Below, piece by piece: positions 17,976 through 27,045 of a DNA stretch of 64,000 nt. The stretch spans positions 124,001-188,000 of the forward strand of contig NZ_JAEPOL010000003.1 in assembly GCF_017642925.1 (NCBI RefSeq), given 5' to 3'. Below the pieces are notes generated by a model, which ran no database searches, had not been told where the DNA came from, and saw only the letters and a program-made list of their open reading frames with translations. Positions within the stretch are counted from its first letter, which is position 1; every line of letters begins with the position of its first letter. The position numbers were made by a program, and so were the translations under genes. The DNA is from Maricaulis sp. GTDB taxonomy: Bacteria; Pseudomonadota; Alphaproteobacteria; Caulobacterales; Maricaulaceae.

Positions 17976-19247
17976 ATGGGTAAGCTCATCGGACGTTTCG
18001 TCATCATCGGCGGTGTTGCCGTCGTCGGTGCTGCAGTTCTCTTCATGCTGTTCGCAACGCAACCGCAGCCGCAGCGGGCCAATTCGGCGCCGCGGCCGGT
18101 CGCCGTTTTCGTCGCGGAAGCCGAGCGGGGCGAAATTGCCCTCACCGTCGACTCCCAGGGCGAGGCCCAGCCGCGCACCCAGATCAACCTGGTGCCGCAG
18201 GTGGCGGACCGCATCACATTCGTGAATCCCGACTTCATCGAGGGCGGTTTCTTCGAGGCCGGTGAAACCCTGATCCAGATCGATGATGCCGACTACCGTC
18301 TGGCGGTCACCCGGGCCTCTGCCCAGGTCGCCCAGGCCCAGCAGGCCCTGGCGCGCGAACAGGCCGAATCCGAACTGGCCGCAAGTGAATGGGCCGAGCT
18401 CGGCGAAGGCGAGGCTTCGGCCCTGACCCTGCGCGAACCGCAACTGGCAGAGGCACGCGCCCAGCTGGCCGCCGCGCAGGCAGCCCTGCAATCGGCCCGC
18501 CTGGACCTGCAGCGCACGCGCATCTCTGCACCGTTCGCCGGCCGGGTCCGCTCGAAGAATGCCGGCCTTGGCCAGTATGTCTCGCCAGGCACCAATCTGG
18601 GTGAAGTCTTCGCAACCGACACCGTGCTGGTGCGCCTGCCGTTGACCGATCATGACCTGTCCCTGCTGGGCATTCCGGTCGCCTACAACGCGGCCAACGA
18701 TGAACGCGGCGGCGTCCCGGTGGTCCTGTCGGCGACAGTTGCCGGTGGCTATCACGAGTGGGAAGGCCGCATCACGCGCACCGACAGCGCCATCGATCCG
18801 CAAACCCGCGTCCTGTACGCCATCGCGGAAGTGACCGACCCCTATGGTTCGGGTGCCGATGACGGCGCGCCGCTGGCTATCGGCCTGTTCGTCAACGCTG
18901 CCATCCAGGGGCGTGAAGTCGACAACGCCTACATCATCCCCCGCAACGCCCTGCGCGGCGAGGACAGCGTCTATATCGTCCGCGAAGGCGGTACGCTGGA
19001 GATCCATACGGTCGACATCATCGACTCCAGCCCGGAACGCGTCATCGTTTCGAGCGGTGTCGAAGCGGGTGACCTGGTCGTGGTCTCGCCGATCCGTGGC
19101 GCCAGCAACGGCATGCGCGTGCACACCTACAATGCCGATGGCGAGCAGCTCGCCGACTACTCGGCCAATTATGAAGAAGCGCCGGAAGGCGAGGAAACCG
19201 GTGAAAGCGTTGCCGACGGCGAGAACGCCGTGGCGAGCGCCGGTTAG
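17976..19247 (+). CDS. RND efflux periplasmic adaptor (membrane fusion protein)
   Basis: 423 aa. N-terminal anchor helix (residues about 7-28), lipoyl/barrel-sandwich half-motif around LVPQVADRI and GFFEAGETLIQID, a helical hairpin (about 100-180, Ala/Gln/Glu-rich), the second lipoyl half ISAPFAGRVRSKNAGLGQYV, then a beta-barrel and membrane-proximal domain. The C-terminus is acidic (EEAPEGEETGES). It starts 2 nt after the stop of the outer-membrane factor with AGGAG inside that gene, so translation is coupled. Connects the RND pump to the channel. Confidence 0.94.
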   Translation: MGKLIGRFVIIGGVAVVGAAVLFMLFATQPQPQRANSAPRPVAVFVAEAERGEIALTVDSQGEAQPRTQINLVPQVADRITFVNPDFIEGGFFEAGETLIQIDDADYRLAVTRASAQVAQAQQALAREQAESELAASEWAELGEGEASALTLREPQLAEARAQLAAAQAALQSARLDLQRTRISAPFAGRVRSKNAGLGQYVSPGTNLGEVFATDTVLVRLPLTDHDLSLLGIPVAYNAANDERGGVPVVLSATVAGGYHEWEGRITRTDSAIDPQTRVLYAIAEVTDPYGSGADDGAPLAIGLFVNAAIQGREVDNAYIIPRNALRGEDSVYIVREGGTLEIHTVDIIDSSPERVIVSSGVEAGDLVVVSPIRGASNGMRVHTYNADGEQLADYSANYEEAPEGEETGESVADGENAVASAG

Positions 19248-19273
19248 GCCCGAAGGCAGGAGAGGAAGCGGTC

Positions 19274-22200
19274 ATGACCGATCCCAACAAGACACACGAC
19301 CAGGTGCCCGGGGGCATCGTCAGCTGGTGGGCACGCAATTCCGTCGCCGCCAACCTGCTGATGATCGTCGCCATCGTCGGCGGTTTCCTGGGCTACAACA
19401 TGCTCAACCGGGAAGTCTTCCCGACGGCGTCCTTCAACGGCGCGACCGTGTCGGTCTCCTGGCCCGGCGCCTCGCCCCAGGACATCGAAGAGCAGATTGT
19501 CGTCCGTATCGAGGAAGCGCTCGCGGACATGGACGGGATCGAGACCATCACCTCGACCGCCCGTGAAAGCGTCGGCTACGTCAATATCGAGGGCAAGCGC
19601 AACGTCGACATCGGCGAGTTCATCGACAACATCAAGCTTGAAGTCGACTCGGTGAACAACCTGCCGCCATCGGCCTATCGACCGATCGTGTCGCAGTGGC
19701 GCAATCAGGAACAGGTCGTCGGTTTTGCCGTCCATGGCGATATCGACCGGCGCGACCTGCAGGCGATCGGCCGCGAAGTTCGCGACGAGGTCGCCCAATT
19801 GCCCGGCGCATCCATCGTCAATCTCTGGGCCTCGCGCGGCGAAGAAGTCTCGATCGAGGTCTCCGAGGACAATCTGCGCCGCTACAACCTGTCCTTCGAC
19901 GAGATCGTGCGGGCCGTGCGGGCTTCGTCGCTCAACGCCTCCGCCGGTACCGTGCGGACCGAGCTGGGTGAATTCGGCCTGACCGCACGCCAGCTGGCCG
20001 ATACGGCGCCCGAGTTCGAAAACATCATCATCCGCCAGACCAGTGCCGGCGGCACACTGCGTATCAGTGACGTGGCCCGGGTCACCGACGGCTTCGTCGA
20101 CAGCAATATGGAAGCCACCTACAACGGCGAGACCATGGTGCTGATTGTGGTCGAGCAATCGCCCGGTATCGACGTGGTCGATACCGCCGCCGCCGTCCAT
20201 GACTTCATCGAACGCAAACAGGCCGAACTGCCAGAAGGCGTGAGCATCTCGCTGTGGTGGGACAATTCGGAAATGTATTCCGACCGCATGGAGACGATTT
20301 CCAGCTCCGCGCTGTTCGGTGGCATCCTGGTCCTGATCACGCTCTTCCTCTTCCTGCGTCCGATCGTGGCGCTGTGGGTGACGGTCGGCATCTTCACCGC
20401 TTTCGGCGGCGCCTTCCTGATCCTGCCGATGATGGGCGTGTCGCTGAACATGCTGTCGCTGTTTGCTTTCCTGATCGTCATCGGGATCGTGGTCGACGAC
20501 GCCATCGTGGTCGGGGAAAACATTCACGACCGGGTCGAACGCGGTGAGCCGGGCCTGACGGCGTCGATCATCGGGACCCAGATGGTGGCCAAGCCGGTCA
20601 TCTTCGCGGTCATCACGACGATCATGATGTTCTCGCCCTGGATGCTGCTGACCGGTCCGGAAGTGCAGTTCACGCGGCAGATCTCGCTGGTCGTGATTGC
20701 TGCCCTCGCCTTCTCGCTGGTCGAGTCCCTGCTGATCCTGCCGGCCCACCTCTCGCACATGAAGCCGCAGTCGGAGAAAGGCCTCTTCGGCCCGCTGATC
20801 AAGTTCCAGCGGTCGATTGCCAACTCGCTGATCTGGTTTGCCCGCAACATCTACCGGCCGGCCGCCAAACTGGCGATCCGCAACCGGTATGCGACGCTGG
20901 TCGGCTTCCTGATGATTTTCCTGGTCTCCATCGCCCTGCTGATGACGAACCGCGTGGGTTCCGTTTTCATGCCGCAGATCGAAAACGAGACGATCCAGGT
21001 GAATATCCAGCTGGCCGAGGGCACGCCCTGGAACCGGACCGAACAGGTCCGCCAGCAGCTGGACGACGCCCAGGCGGAAGCGCTCGAGTACTATCGTCAG
21101 GAGTATCCCGGCGAGAACGACATGATCGAAAGCCGCTCCACCATCGCGTCCGATGGCCGGGTGCGGGCCTGGATCGAGCTGGCTGTGCCGGCGGAACGCC
21201 CGGGCCATCTGCCCACGGCTGACGTCGCGCAGCAGATCCGCGAATTCCTGGGTCCGATCCCGGACGCCGAGGAAGTGCGCCTGGACTCCACCATCAATGA
21301 TGGCGGCAGCCGCATGACTTTCGCCCTGTCCCACCCGGACCTGGCCACCCTGCGTGAAGCGGCGGATGCCCTGAAAGAGCAGCTGCGCAGCTATGACACG
21401 CTCTACGATGTGGTCGACAGCCTGCAGACCTCGACCGAGGAATTGCAGTTCAGCCTGCGCCCCAACGCCCAGGCCGTCGGCCTGACGCTGCAGGACGTCA
21501 CCCGTCAGGTGCGCCAGTCCTTCTACGGTGAGGAAGCCCAGCGCCTGCCGCGCGATGGCCAGGACGTGCGGGTGATGATCCGCATGGACGAGGCGTCCCG
21601 CCGCTCGCTGGACACGTTGCAGGAAATCCGCATCCGCACCAGCGACGGTCGTGAAGTGCCGCTGTCCTCGGTCGCCGAGGCGCACTTCGCACCGGGTCTG
21701 AACCGGATCAACCGCCGCAACGGCATGCGCACCGTCACGGTGTCGGCCGAGCTGTCCGATCCGGCGGCGCGCGGCGACATCAACCAGAGCCTGAACGAGG
21801 ACTTCTTCCCGACTTTCGACGCGCAATTCCCCAGCCTGTCGCGGGACGAGATCGGCCAGGCCGAAGGTGAACGCGAGTTTGTGGCCGAGCTGATCAACCT
21901 GCTCATCCTGGCCCTGGGCTCGATGTACATCCTGCTGGCCGTGGCCTTTAAGTCCTACTTCCAACCGCTGGCCATCATGGTGGCAATCCCGTTCGCCCTG
22001 ACTGGCGCGATCTTCGGACACTTCCTGTTCGGCATGCCGATCGCCCTGTTCTCCTACTTCGGCGTCGGGGCAGCCGCGGGGGTCGTGATCAACGACAACC
22101 TCGTGCTGCTGGACTTCGTGAACCGCCTGCGGGCCAACGGCGTGGGTGCCTTCCAGGCCCTGGTCGATGCCGGCGTGCAGCGTTTCCGCCCGATCCTGCT

Positions 22201-22489
22201 GACCTCGGTGACCACCTTCCTGGGCATCTTCCCCATGATGGCGGAAACCTCGACCCAGGCGGAGTTCCTCAAGCCGATGGTCGTGGCACTGGGCTTTGCG
22301 GTCGTGTTTGCCCTCTTCCTGACCCTGCTGCTGGTCCCGGCCATGTACGCCATCGGGGTCGACATCGCCCGCCTGTTCCGCGCCATGTGGACCGGCGAGC
22401 GCCAGCCGCGGCTGGGTGAGCACTACACCGATACCGACTTCGCGCACGGCGAGCTTCCGGGGCATCTGGAAGAAACGCCTGCCGAATAG
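19274..22489 (+). CDS. RND-family efflux permease (AcrB/MexF superfamily)
   Basis: 1071 aa, full length for the family, with 12 expected helices: TM1 near residue 20-40 (NSVAANLLMIVAIVGGF), a first large periplasmic domain, helices 2-6 near 335-500 with the proton-relay region GIVVDDAIVVGENIHDR, a second periplasmic domain, and helices 8-12 near 870-1020 (GVGAAAGVVINDNLVLLDFV). The paired Asp of motif VVDDA is present. Proton-driven inner-membrane pump of the tripartite system with the two preceding gene products. The substrate class is not decidable from sequence. It ends 100 bp before the M13 peptidase cluster, after a strong hairpin. Confidence 0.95.
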   Translation: MTDPNKTHDQVPGGIVSWWARNSVAANLLMIVAIVGGFLGYNMLNREVFPTASFNGATVSVSWPGASPQDIEEQIVVRIEEALADMDGIETITSTARESVGYVNIEGKRNVDIGEFIDNIKLEVDSVNNLPPSAYRPIVSQWRNQEQVVGFAVHGDIDRRDLQAIGREVRDEVAQLPGASIVNLWASRGEEVSIEVSEDNLRRYNLSFDEIVRAVRASSLNASAGTVRTELGEFGLTARQLADTAPEFENIIIRQTSAGGTLRISDVARVTDGFVDSNMEATYNGETMVLIVVEQSPGIDVVDTAAAVHDFIERKQAELPEGVSISLWWDNSEMYSDRMETISSSALFGGILVLITLFLFLRPIVALWVTVGIFTAFGGAFLILPMMGVSLNMLSLFAFLIVIGIVVDDAIVVGENIHDRVERGEPGLTASIIGTQMVAKPVIFAVITTIMMFSPWMLLTGPEVQFTRQISLVVIAALAFSLVESLLILPAHLSHMKPQSEKGLFGPLIKFQRSIANSLIWFARNIYRPAAKLAIRNRYATLVGFLMIFLVSIALLMTNRVGSVFMPQIENETIQVNIQLAEGTPWNRTEQVRQQLDDAQAEALEYYRQEYPGENDMIESRSTIASDGRVRAWIELAVPAERPGHLPTADVAQQIREFLGPIPDAEEVRLDSTINDGGSRMTFALSHPDLATLREAADALKEQLRSYDTLYDVVDSLQTSTEELQFSLRPNAQAVGLTLQDVTRQVRQSFYGEEAQRLPRDGQDVRVMIRMDEASRRSLDTLQEIRIRTSDGREVPLSSVAEAHFAPGLNRINRRNGMRTVTVSAELSDPAARGDINQSLNEDFFPTFDAQFPSLSRDEIGQAEGEREFVAELINLLILALGSMYILLAVAFKSYFQPLAIMVAIPFALTGAIFGHFLFGMPIALFSYFGVGAAAGVVINDNLVLLDFVNRLRANGVGAFQALVDAGVQRFRPILLTSVTTFLGIFPMMAETSTQAEFLKPMVVALGFAVVFALFLTLLLVPAMYAIGVDIARLFRAMWTGERQPRLGEHYTDTDFAHGELPGHLEETPAE

Positions 22490-22523
22490 GCCGCGGACAA
22501 CACATCCGCTGAATAGCCAAGTC

Positions 22524-22561
22524 TCGCCCCGCGTTGTACACAACGCGGGGCGAAACATTTT
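22524..22561 (+). terminator. Strong hairpin, probable terminator after the RND operon
   Basis: CGCCCCGCGTTG (22525-22536) and CAACGCGGGGCG (22541-22552) form a perfect 12-bp stem with a TACA loop; the tail AAACATTTT is only partly T-rich. Confidence 0.65.
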
Positions 22562-22589
22562 CGCGAAGCGTATTTTGGGGATGCATCCT

Positions 22590-24653
22590 ATGAAGAAGCT
22601 GCTGCTTGGCACCGCGGTGCTGGCGCTGGTCGCCGCCTGTGGCCAGACCGATACCGCACAACCGGAACACTCTGCTGCCGTCACACAACCGGCCGGACAG
22701 CCCGAGATCGGCGAATGGGGATTCGATCTTGCGGGCATGAATACTGAGATCGATGCCGGCGACGATTTCTACCAGTATGCCAACGGCACCTGGCTCAACG
22801 AAGCCGAAATCCCGGCAGACCGCTCCAACTACGGCATGTTCACCGAGCTCGCACTGGAAGCGGAAGTGCACGTGCAGGAAATCATCACCGAGCTGGCTGC
22901 CCAGAACGCAGCAGATGGCACGGTCGAACAGAAGGTCGGCGACCTTTACGGATCCTGGATGGACACGGCAGCGATCGAGGAACGCGGCCTGGCTCCGGCC
23001 CAGCCCTATCTCGACGAGATCGCTGCTGCGTCCACGCATGACGATATCAACGCGCTGTTCGCGACAATCCACCATCAAAGCCCGTTCGGCGTCGGCATCA
23101 TCCCCGATCCGGCCGACACGACGCGCTACACCGTCTTCGTCGGTCAGAGCGGCCTCGGCCTGCCGGATCGCGATTACTATCTGGAAGACGAGAACGCAGA
23201 ATATCGTGACGCCTATCGCGCCTTCATCGCGGAGATGTTTGCGCTCGCGGGGATCGAGGACGGTGAGGCCAAGGCCGATGCGATCCTGGCCCTGGAAACG
23301 CGCCTCGCCGAGGTTCACTGGACCCAGGCCGACAGCCGCGACATCCAGAAGATCTACAATCCCATGCCGATCGACCAGCTCGATACGCTGGCACCGCAAT
23401 TCGGCTTTCCGCAGGCGATGGCCCAGCTCGGCCTCGATGGCGTTGCCACCTATCTGGTCGCCCAGCCGAGCGCCATCGAAGGCGCCGGTGCGATCTTCGA
23501 GGAAACCCCGGTCGACGTCTGGAAGGATTACATGACCTTCCACTTCCTGCGCTCGAATGCGGCCCAGCTTCCGGCAGCCTTCGACCAGGCCAGCTTCAAC
23601 ATGTATGGCGCGGTCCTGAACGGTACCGAGGAACAGCGCCCGCGCGATCGCCGCGGCGTGAACCTCGTCGGTGGCCAGCTGGGCGAGGCCGTCGGCCAGA
23701 TCTATGTCGAGCGCCACTTCCCGCCCTCGTCCAAGGACGCGATGGAAGAGCTGGTCGCGAACCTGACGGCCGCTTTCGAAGAACGCCTGCAATCGCTCGA
23801 ATGGATGGATGACGAGACCCGCGCCAACGCGCTGACCAAGCTTTCCACCTTCGAGCCGCGCATCGGTTACCCGGACGAGTGGCAGGACTATTCCGCGCTG
23901 GAAATCCGCGCTGACGACATTTTCGGCAATATCGTGCGCCTGCGCGAGTTCGGCTGGAATGAGCAGGTCGAGGATCTCGCCGGCCCGGTGGACCGGGGCG
24001 AATGGCCCTACCCGCCGCAGACGGTGAACGCGTCCTACAACCCGCTGATGAACCAGATCACCTTCCCGGCCGGCATCCTGCAGCCGCCCTTCTTCGATCC
24101 GCACGCCGACGCCGCGGTCAATTATGGCGGCATCGGCGCAGTGATCGGTCACGAGATCGGCCACGGCTTTGACGACCAGGGCCGCCGCTTCGATGAAACG
24201 GGCGCCATCCGCGACTGGTGGACCAGCGAGACGAATGAGCGTTTCGAGGAACGCGCCGACCGGCTCGGCGCCCAGTATGACGGCTACTCGCCCGTCGAGG
24301 GCCGTTTCGTGAACGGCACTTTCACCATGGGTGAGAATATCGGCGACCTGGGCGGCCTGCAGATGGCCTACACCGCCTATCACCGCCATCTCGACGCCTG
24401 CTGCAATGGCGAGGCCCCGGTGATCGACGGCTTTACCGGCGACCAGCGCTTCTTCCTGGCCTGGGCCCAGGTGTGGCGGCGCCTCTATCGCGAGGACAAC
24501 CTCATCTCGCGCCTGACCACCGACCCGCACAGCCCGTCGCAATACCGCACCAACGGCGTCGTGCGGAATCTCGATGCCTGGTACGAGGCCTTCGGCGTGA
24601 CGGAAGAGGACGACCTCTACCTGCCGCCCGAGGAACGCGTTTCCATCTGGTAG
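22590..24653 (+). CDS. M13-family (neprilysin/PepO-like) zinc metallopeptidase, lipoprotein, copy 1
   Basis: 687 aa. Lipobox LVAAC (Cys17), so it is probably membrane-anchored and periplasmic. The N-terminal M13 domain begins near DAGDDFYQYANGTWL; the C-terminal catalytic domain has NASYNP, the zinc motif HEIGH (residues 521-525) and the third ligand and salt-bridge region ENIGDLGG. The C-terminus VSIW replaces the CxxW end of neprilysins. Cleaves oligopeptides on the amino side of hydrophobic residues in known members. First of three tandem paralogues. The start MKKLLLG is chosen because GGGG lies 9 nt upstream and copy 2 starts identically; ATG 22581 is an alternative. Own terminator follows. 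Confidence 0.94.
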   Translation: MKKLLLGTAVLALVAACGQTDTAQPEHSAAVTQPAGQPEIGEWGFDLAGMNTEIDAGDDFYQYANGTWLNEAEIPADRSNYGMFTELALEAEVHVQEIITELAAQNAADGTVEQKVGDLYGSWMDTAAIEERGLAPAQPYLDEIAAASTHDDINALFATIHHQSPFGVGIIPDPADTTRYTVFVGQSGLGLPDRDYYLEDENAEYRDAYRAFIAEMFALAGIEDGEAKADAILALETRLAEVHWTQADSRDIQKIYNPMPIDQLDTLAPQFGFPQAMAQLGLDGVATYLVAQPSAIEGAGAIFEETPVDVWKDYMTFHFLRSNAAQLPAAFDQASFNMYGAVLNGTEEQRPRDRRGVNLVGGQLGEAVGQIYVERHFPPSSKDAMEELVANLTAAFEERLQSLEWMDDETRANALTKLSTFEPRIGYPDEWQDYSALEIRADDIFGNIVRLREFGWNEQVEDLAGPVDRGEWPYPPQTVNASYNPLMNQITFPAGILQPPFFDPHADAAVNYGGIGAVIGHEIGHGFDDQGRRFDETGAIRDWWTSETNERFEERADRLGAQYDGYSPVEGRFVNGTFTMGENIGDLGGLQMAYTAYHRHLDACCNGEAPVIDGFTGDQRFFLAWAQVWRRLYREDNLISRLTTDPHSPSQYRTNGVVRNLDAWYEAFGVTEEDDLYLPPEERVSIW

Positions 24654-24660
24654 ATGCTTG

Positions 24661-24691
24661 ACGGCCCGGCTTCCCAAGCCGGGCCGTTTTT
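24661..24691 (+). terminator. Terminator after M13 peptidase copy 1
   Basis: CGGCCCGGCTT (24662-24672) pairs with AAGCCGGGCCG (24676-24686), followed by TTTTT. Confidence 0.9.
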
Positions 24692-24796
24692 CCTTGTGTG
24701 TCGCCGGAAAACGCAGGCTCAGCCTTTGCGACTTCGCTTTCGCGCCCTAGTGTTTCCGGCAAGTTTCATGAATCAGACCGATTGGGGAGTGTTACC

Positions 24797-26905
24797 ATGA
24801 AGAAACTGCTTCTGGGCACGGCGTGCCTTGCTCTGCTCGCCGCCTGCCAGCCGGCCGGCGAACAGCCTGAAGACGAAACGCCGGCCGCCGAGACCGGCGC
24901 GTCCGGCGAGAGCCATGACGCCGGGACCGAAACCGCGAGCAATGAGCATTCTCCGGAACTGGGCGACTGGGGTGTCGAGACCCAGCACATCTCCGACACG
25001 GTCGATCCGGGCGACGACTTCTTCCGCTACGTCAATGAAGGCTGGCTCGACACGACCGAGATCCCGGCCGGCTTCTCCAATTTCGGCTCCTTCACCGAAC
25101 TCTATCTGCGGTCCGAAGACCGGATCGAGGGGATCATCCTGGAATCCGCTGAAAGCGACGCCGCCGACGGCACGCTGCCGCAGCAGGTGGGTGATCTCTA
25201 CGCCTCCTACATGGACACCGACCGTCTGGAAGAACTGGGCCTCGACCCGGCCCGCCCTGGCCTCGAGCGCATCGCGGCGGCCCAGTCGCATGACGACATC
25301 GCCAGCCTGATGGGCGCGCCGGGCACCCAGTCGATCTTCGGGGCCTATGTCGGCCGCGACCCGGGCAATCCCCAGCGCTATATCGTCTCGGTCAGCCAGG
25401 GCGGCCTCGGCCTGCCGGACCGCGACTACTATCTGGAAGACACCGAACGCTTCGAGACCTATCGGACCGCCTATCTGGAATACATCGCCGACGTGTTCGA
25501 GATGATCGGCATGGACAATGGCGCCGAGCGGGCCCAGGCGATCCTCGATCTGGAAACCGCGCTGGCGGAAATCCACTGGACGCGCGCCGAGAGCCGCGAC
25601 CGCGTGGCGACTTATAATCTGATGTCCGCCGAGGATGTCAGCGGTTACGCCGCCGGCTTCCCCTGGGAGAGCTTCTTCTCGGCCCTCGACTTTGCCGACC
25701 AGGAAGAATTCGTGGTGCGCCAGAACACGGCGATCCAGTCGCAGGCCCAGCTGTTCAGCGAAATCCCGGTCGAGACCTGGAAGGACTATCTCGCCTTCCA
25801 CTGGATGGAGAGCCATCGCGACCAGCTGACGCAAGCCTTCTACGACCGCTCCTTCGACTTCTACGGCCGCACGCTGAACGGTACGGAAGAGCCGCGCCCG
25901 CGCGACCGCCGGGCGATCCAGTTCGTCAACGGCAATCTGGGTCAGGCCATCGGCCAGATCTATGTCGAGCGCTACTTCCCGCCGGAATACAAGGAGCAGA
26001 TGGACGAGCTGGTCGGCTATCTGCGGGCCGCCCTGCGCGAGCGTATCGAGACGCTGGAGTGGATGGACGACGAAACCCGCGTCGAAGCCTTCGACAAGCT
26101 GGACAAATTCCTGCCGAAGATCGGCTATCCCGATGTCTGGCCGGACTATTCCAGCATCGAGATCCGCGAAGGCGACCTGTGGGGCAATAATGAGCGGATC
26201 AATGCCTGGTTCCGTGCCGACAGCCGCGATCGGCTGCGCGGCCCGATCCGCGACTGGGAATGGTTCATGTCACCGCAAACGGTGAATGCCTATTATTCCT
26301 CGACCTCCAACGAGATCGTCTTCCCGGCCGCCATCCTGCAGGGTCCTTTCTTCGACCCCTATGCCGACCCGGCCGTGAATTTCGGCGGTATCGGTGCCGT
26401 GATCGGTCACGAAATGGGCCACGGCTTCGACGACCAGGGCAGCCAGTCCGATGGTGACGGCGTGCTGCGCAACTGGTGGACCGAAACCTCGCGCCAGCAG
26501 TTCGATGCCCGCACCGACCAGATCGTGGCACAGTACGAGCAGTTCTCGCCGGTCGAGGGCATGCATGTCGACGGGCGCCTGACACTGGGCGAGAATATCG
26601 GCGATATCGGCGGTCTCTCGATGGCCTACCGGGCCTTCCAGCTCTACGCCGCGGACAATGAAGTCCCGGCCGAGCTGGACGGTTTCAGCCAGGACCAGCG
26701 CTTCTTCCTGGCCTGGGGCCAGGTGTGGCGCCGCCTCTACACCGAGGACGCCCTGGTTTCGCGTCTGACCACCGACCCGCACAGCCCGTCGCAATATCGC
26801 GTCAACGGCGTCGTGCGGAACATGGACGTCTGGTACGAGGCCTTCGGCGTGACCGAGGATGACGACCTCTACCTGCCGCCGGAAGAGCGCGTCTCCATCT
26901 GGTAG
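24797..26905 (+). CDS. M13-family zinc metallopeptidase, lipoprotein, copy 2
   Basis: 702 aa. Signal with lipobox LLAAC (Cys17), then a low-complexity Glu/Ala/Ser spacer (residues about 20-55) that copies 1 and 3 lack at this length. The N-domain begins DPGDDFFRYVNEGWL; the catalytic domain has NAYYSSTSNEIVFPAA, the zinc motif HEMGH (538-542) and ENIGDIGGLSMAY; it ends VSIW. Reads as most similar to copy 3, e.g. the long shared run around SPVEGM and RPRDRRAIQFVNGNLGQAIG. GGGGAGTG precedes the ATG. Separately terminated, so independently transcribed. Confidence 0.94.
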   Translation: MKKLLLGTACLALLAACQPAGEQPEDETPAAETGASGESHDAGTETASNEHSPELGDWGVETQHISDTVDPGDDFFRYVNEGWLDTTEIPAGFSNFGSFTELYLRSEDRIEGIILESAESDAADGTLPQQVGDLYASYMDTDRLEELGLDPARPGLERIAAAQSHDDIASLMGAPGTQSIFGAYVGRDPGNPQRYIVSVSQGGLGLPDRDYYLEDTERFETYRTAYLEYIADVFEMIGMDNGAERAQAILDLETALAEIHWTRAESRDRVATYNLMSAEDVSGYAAGFPWESFFSALDFADQEEFVVRQNTAIQSQAQLFSEIPVETWKDYLAFHWMESHRDQLTQAFYDRSFDFYGRTLNGTEEPRPRDRRAIQFVNGNLGQAIGQIYVERYFPPEYKEQMDELVGYLRAALRERIETLEWMDDETRVEAFDKLDKFLPKIGYPDVWPDYSSIEIREGDLWGNNERINAWFRADSRDRLRGPIRDWEWFMSPQTVNAYYSSTSNEIVFPAAILQGPFFDPYADPAVNFGGIGAVIGHEMGHGFDDQGSQSDGDGVLRNWWTETSRQQFDARTDQIVAQYEQFSPVEGMHVDGRLTLGENIGDIGGLSMAYRAFQLYAADNEVPAELDGFSQDQRFFLAWGQVWRRLYTEDALVSRLTTDPHSPSQYRVNGVVRNMDVWYEAFGVTEDDDLYLPPEERVSIW

Positions 26906-26928
26906 ACGAGCCCAGGTTTACAGGAACA

Positions 26929-26956
26929 GGCCCGGTCGCAAGACCGGGCCTTTTTT
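26929..26956 (+). terminator. Terminator after M13 peptidase copy 2
   Basis: GGCCCGGTC (26929-26937) and GACCGGGCC (26942-26950), followed by TTTTTT. The stem is the same as in the terminator after copy 3. Confidence 0.92.
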
Positions 26957-27045
26957 CTTGCTGAACCGTAAGGAAATCCTCACACAGCCGACGGGCTTCG
27001 CCCGGCATCTTCCCCATGCTGTCTAGTTTCAAATGGGGAAAATCC

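Noticed and set aside
19244..22738. 1164-residue open frame on the minus strand across the RND permease gene
   Set aside because: Fully antisense to a gene with clear RND motifs; composition (His/Asp/Gln/Gly-rich) is that of a GC-rich shadow frame.
22269..24677. 802-residue minus-strand open frame across M13 copy 1
   Set aside because: Antisense shadow of a peptidase with intact HEIGH; no recognisable domain.
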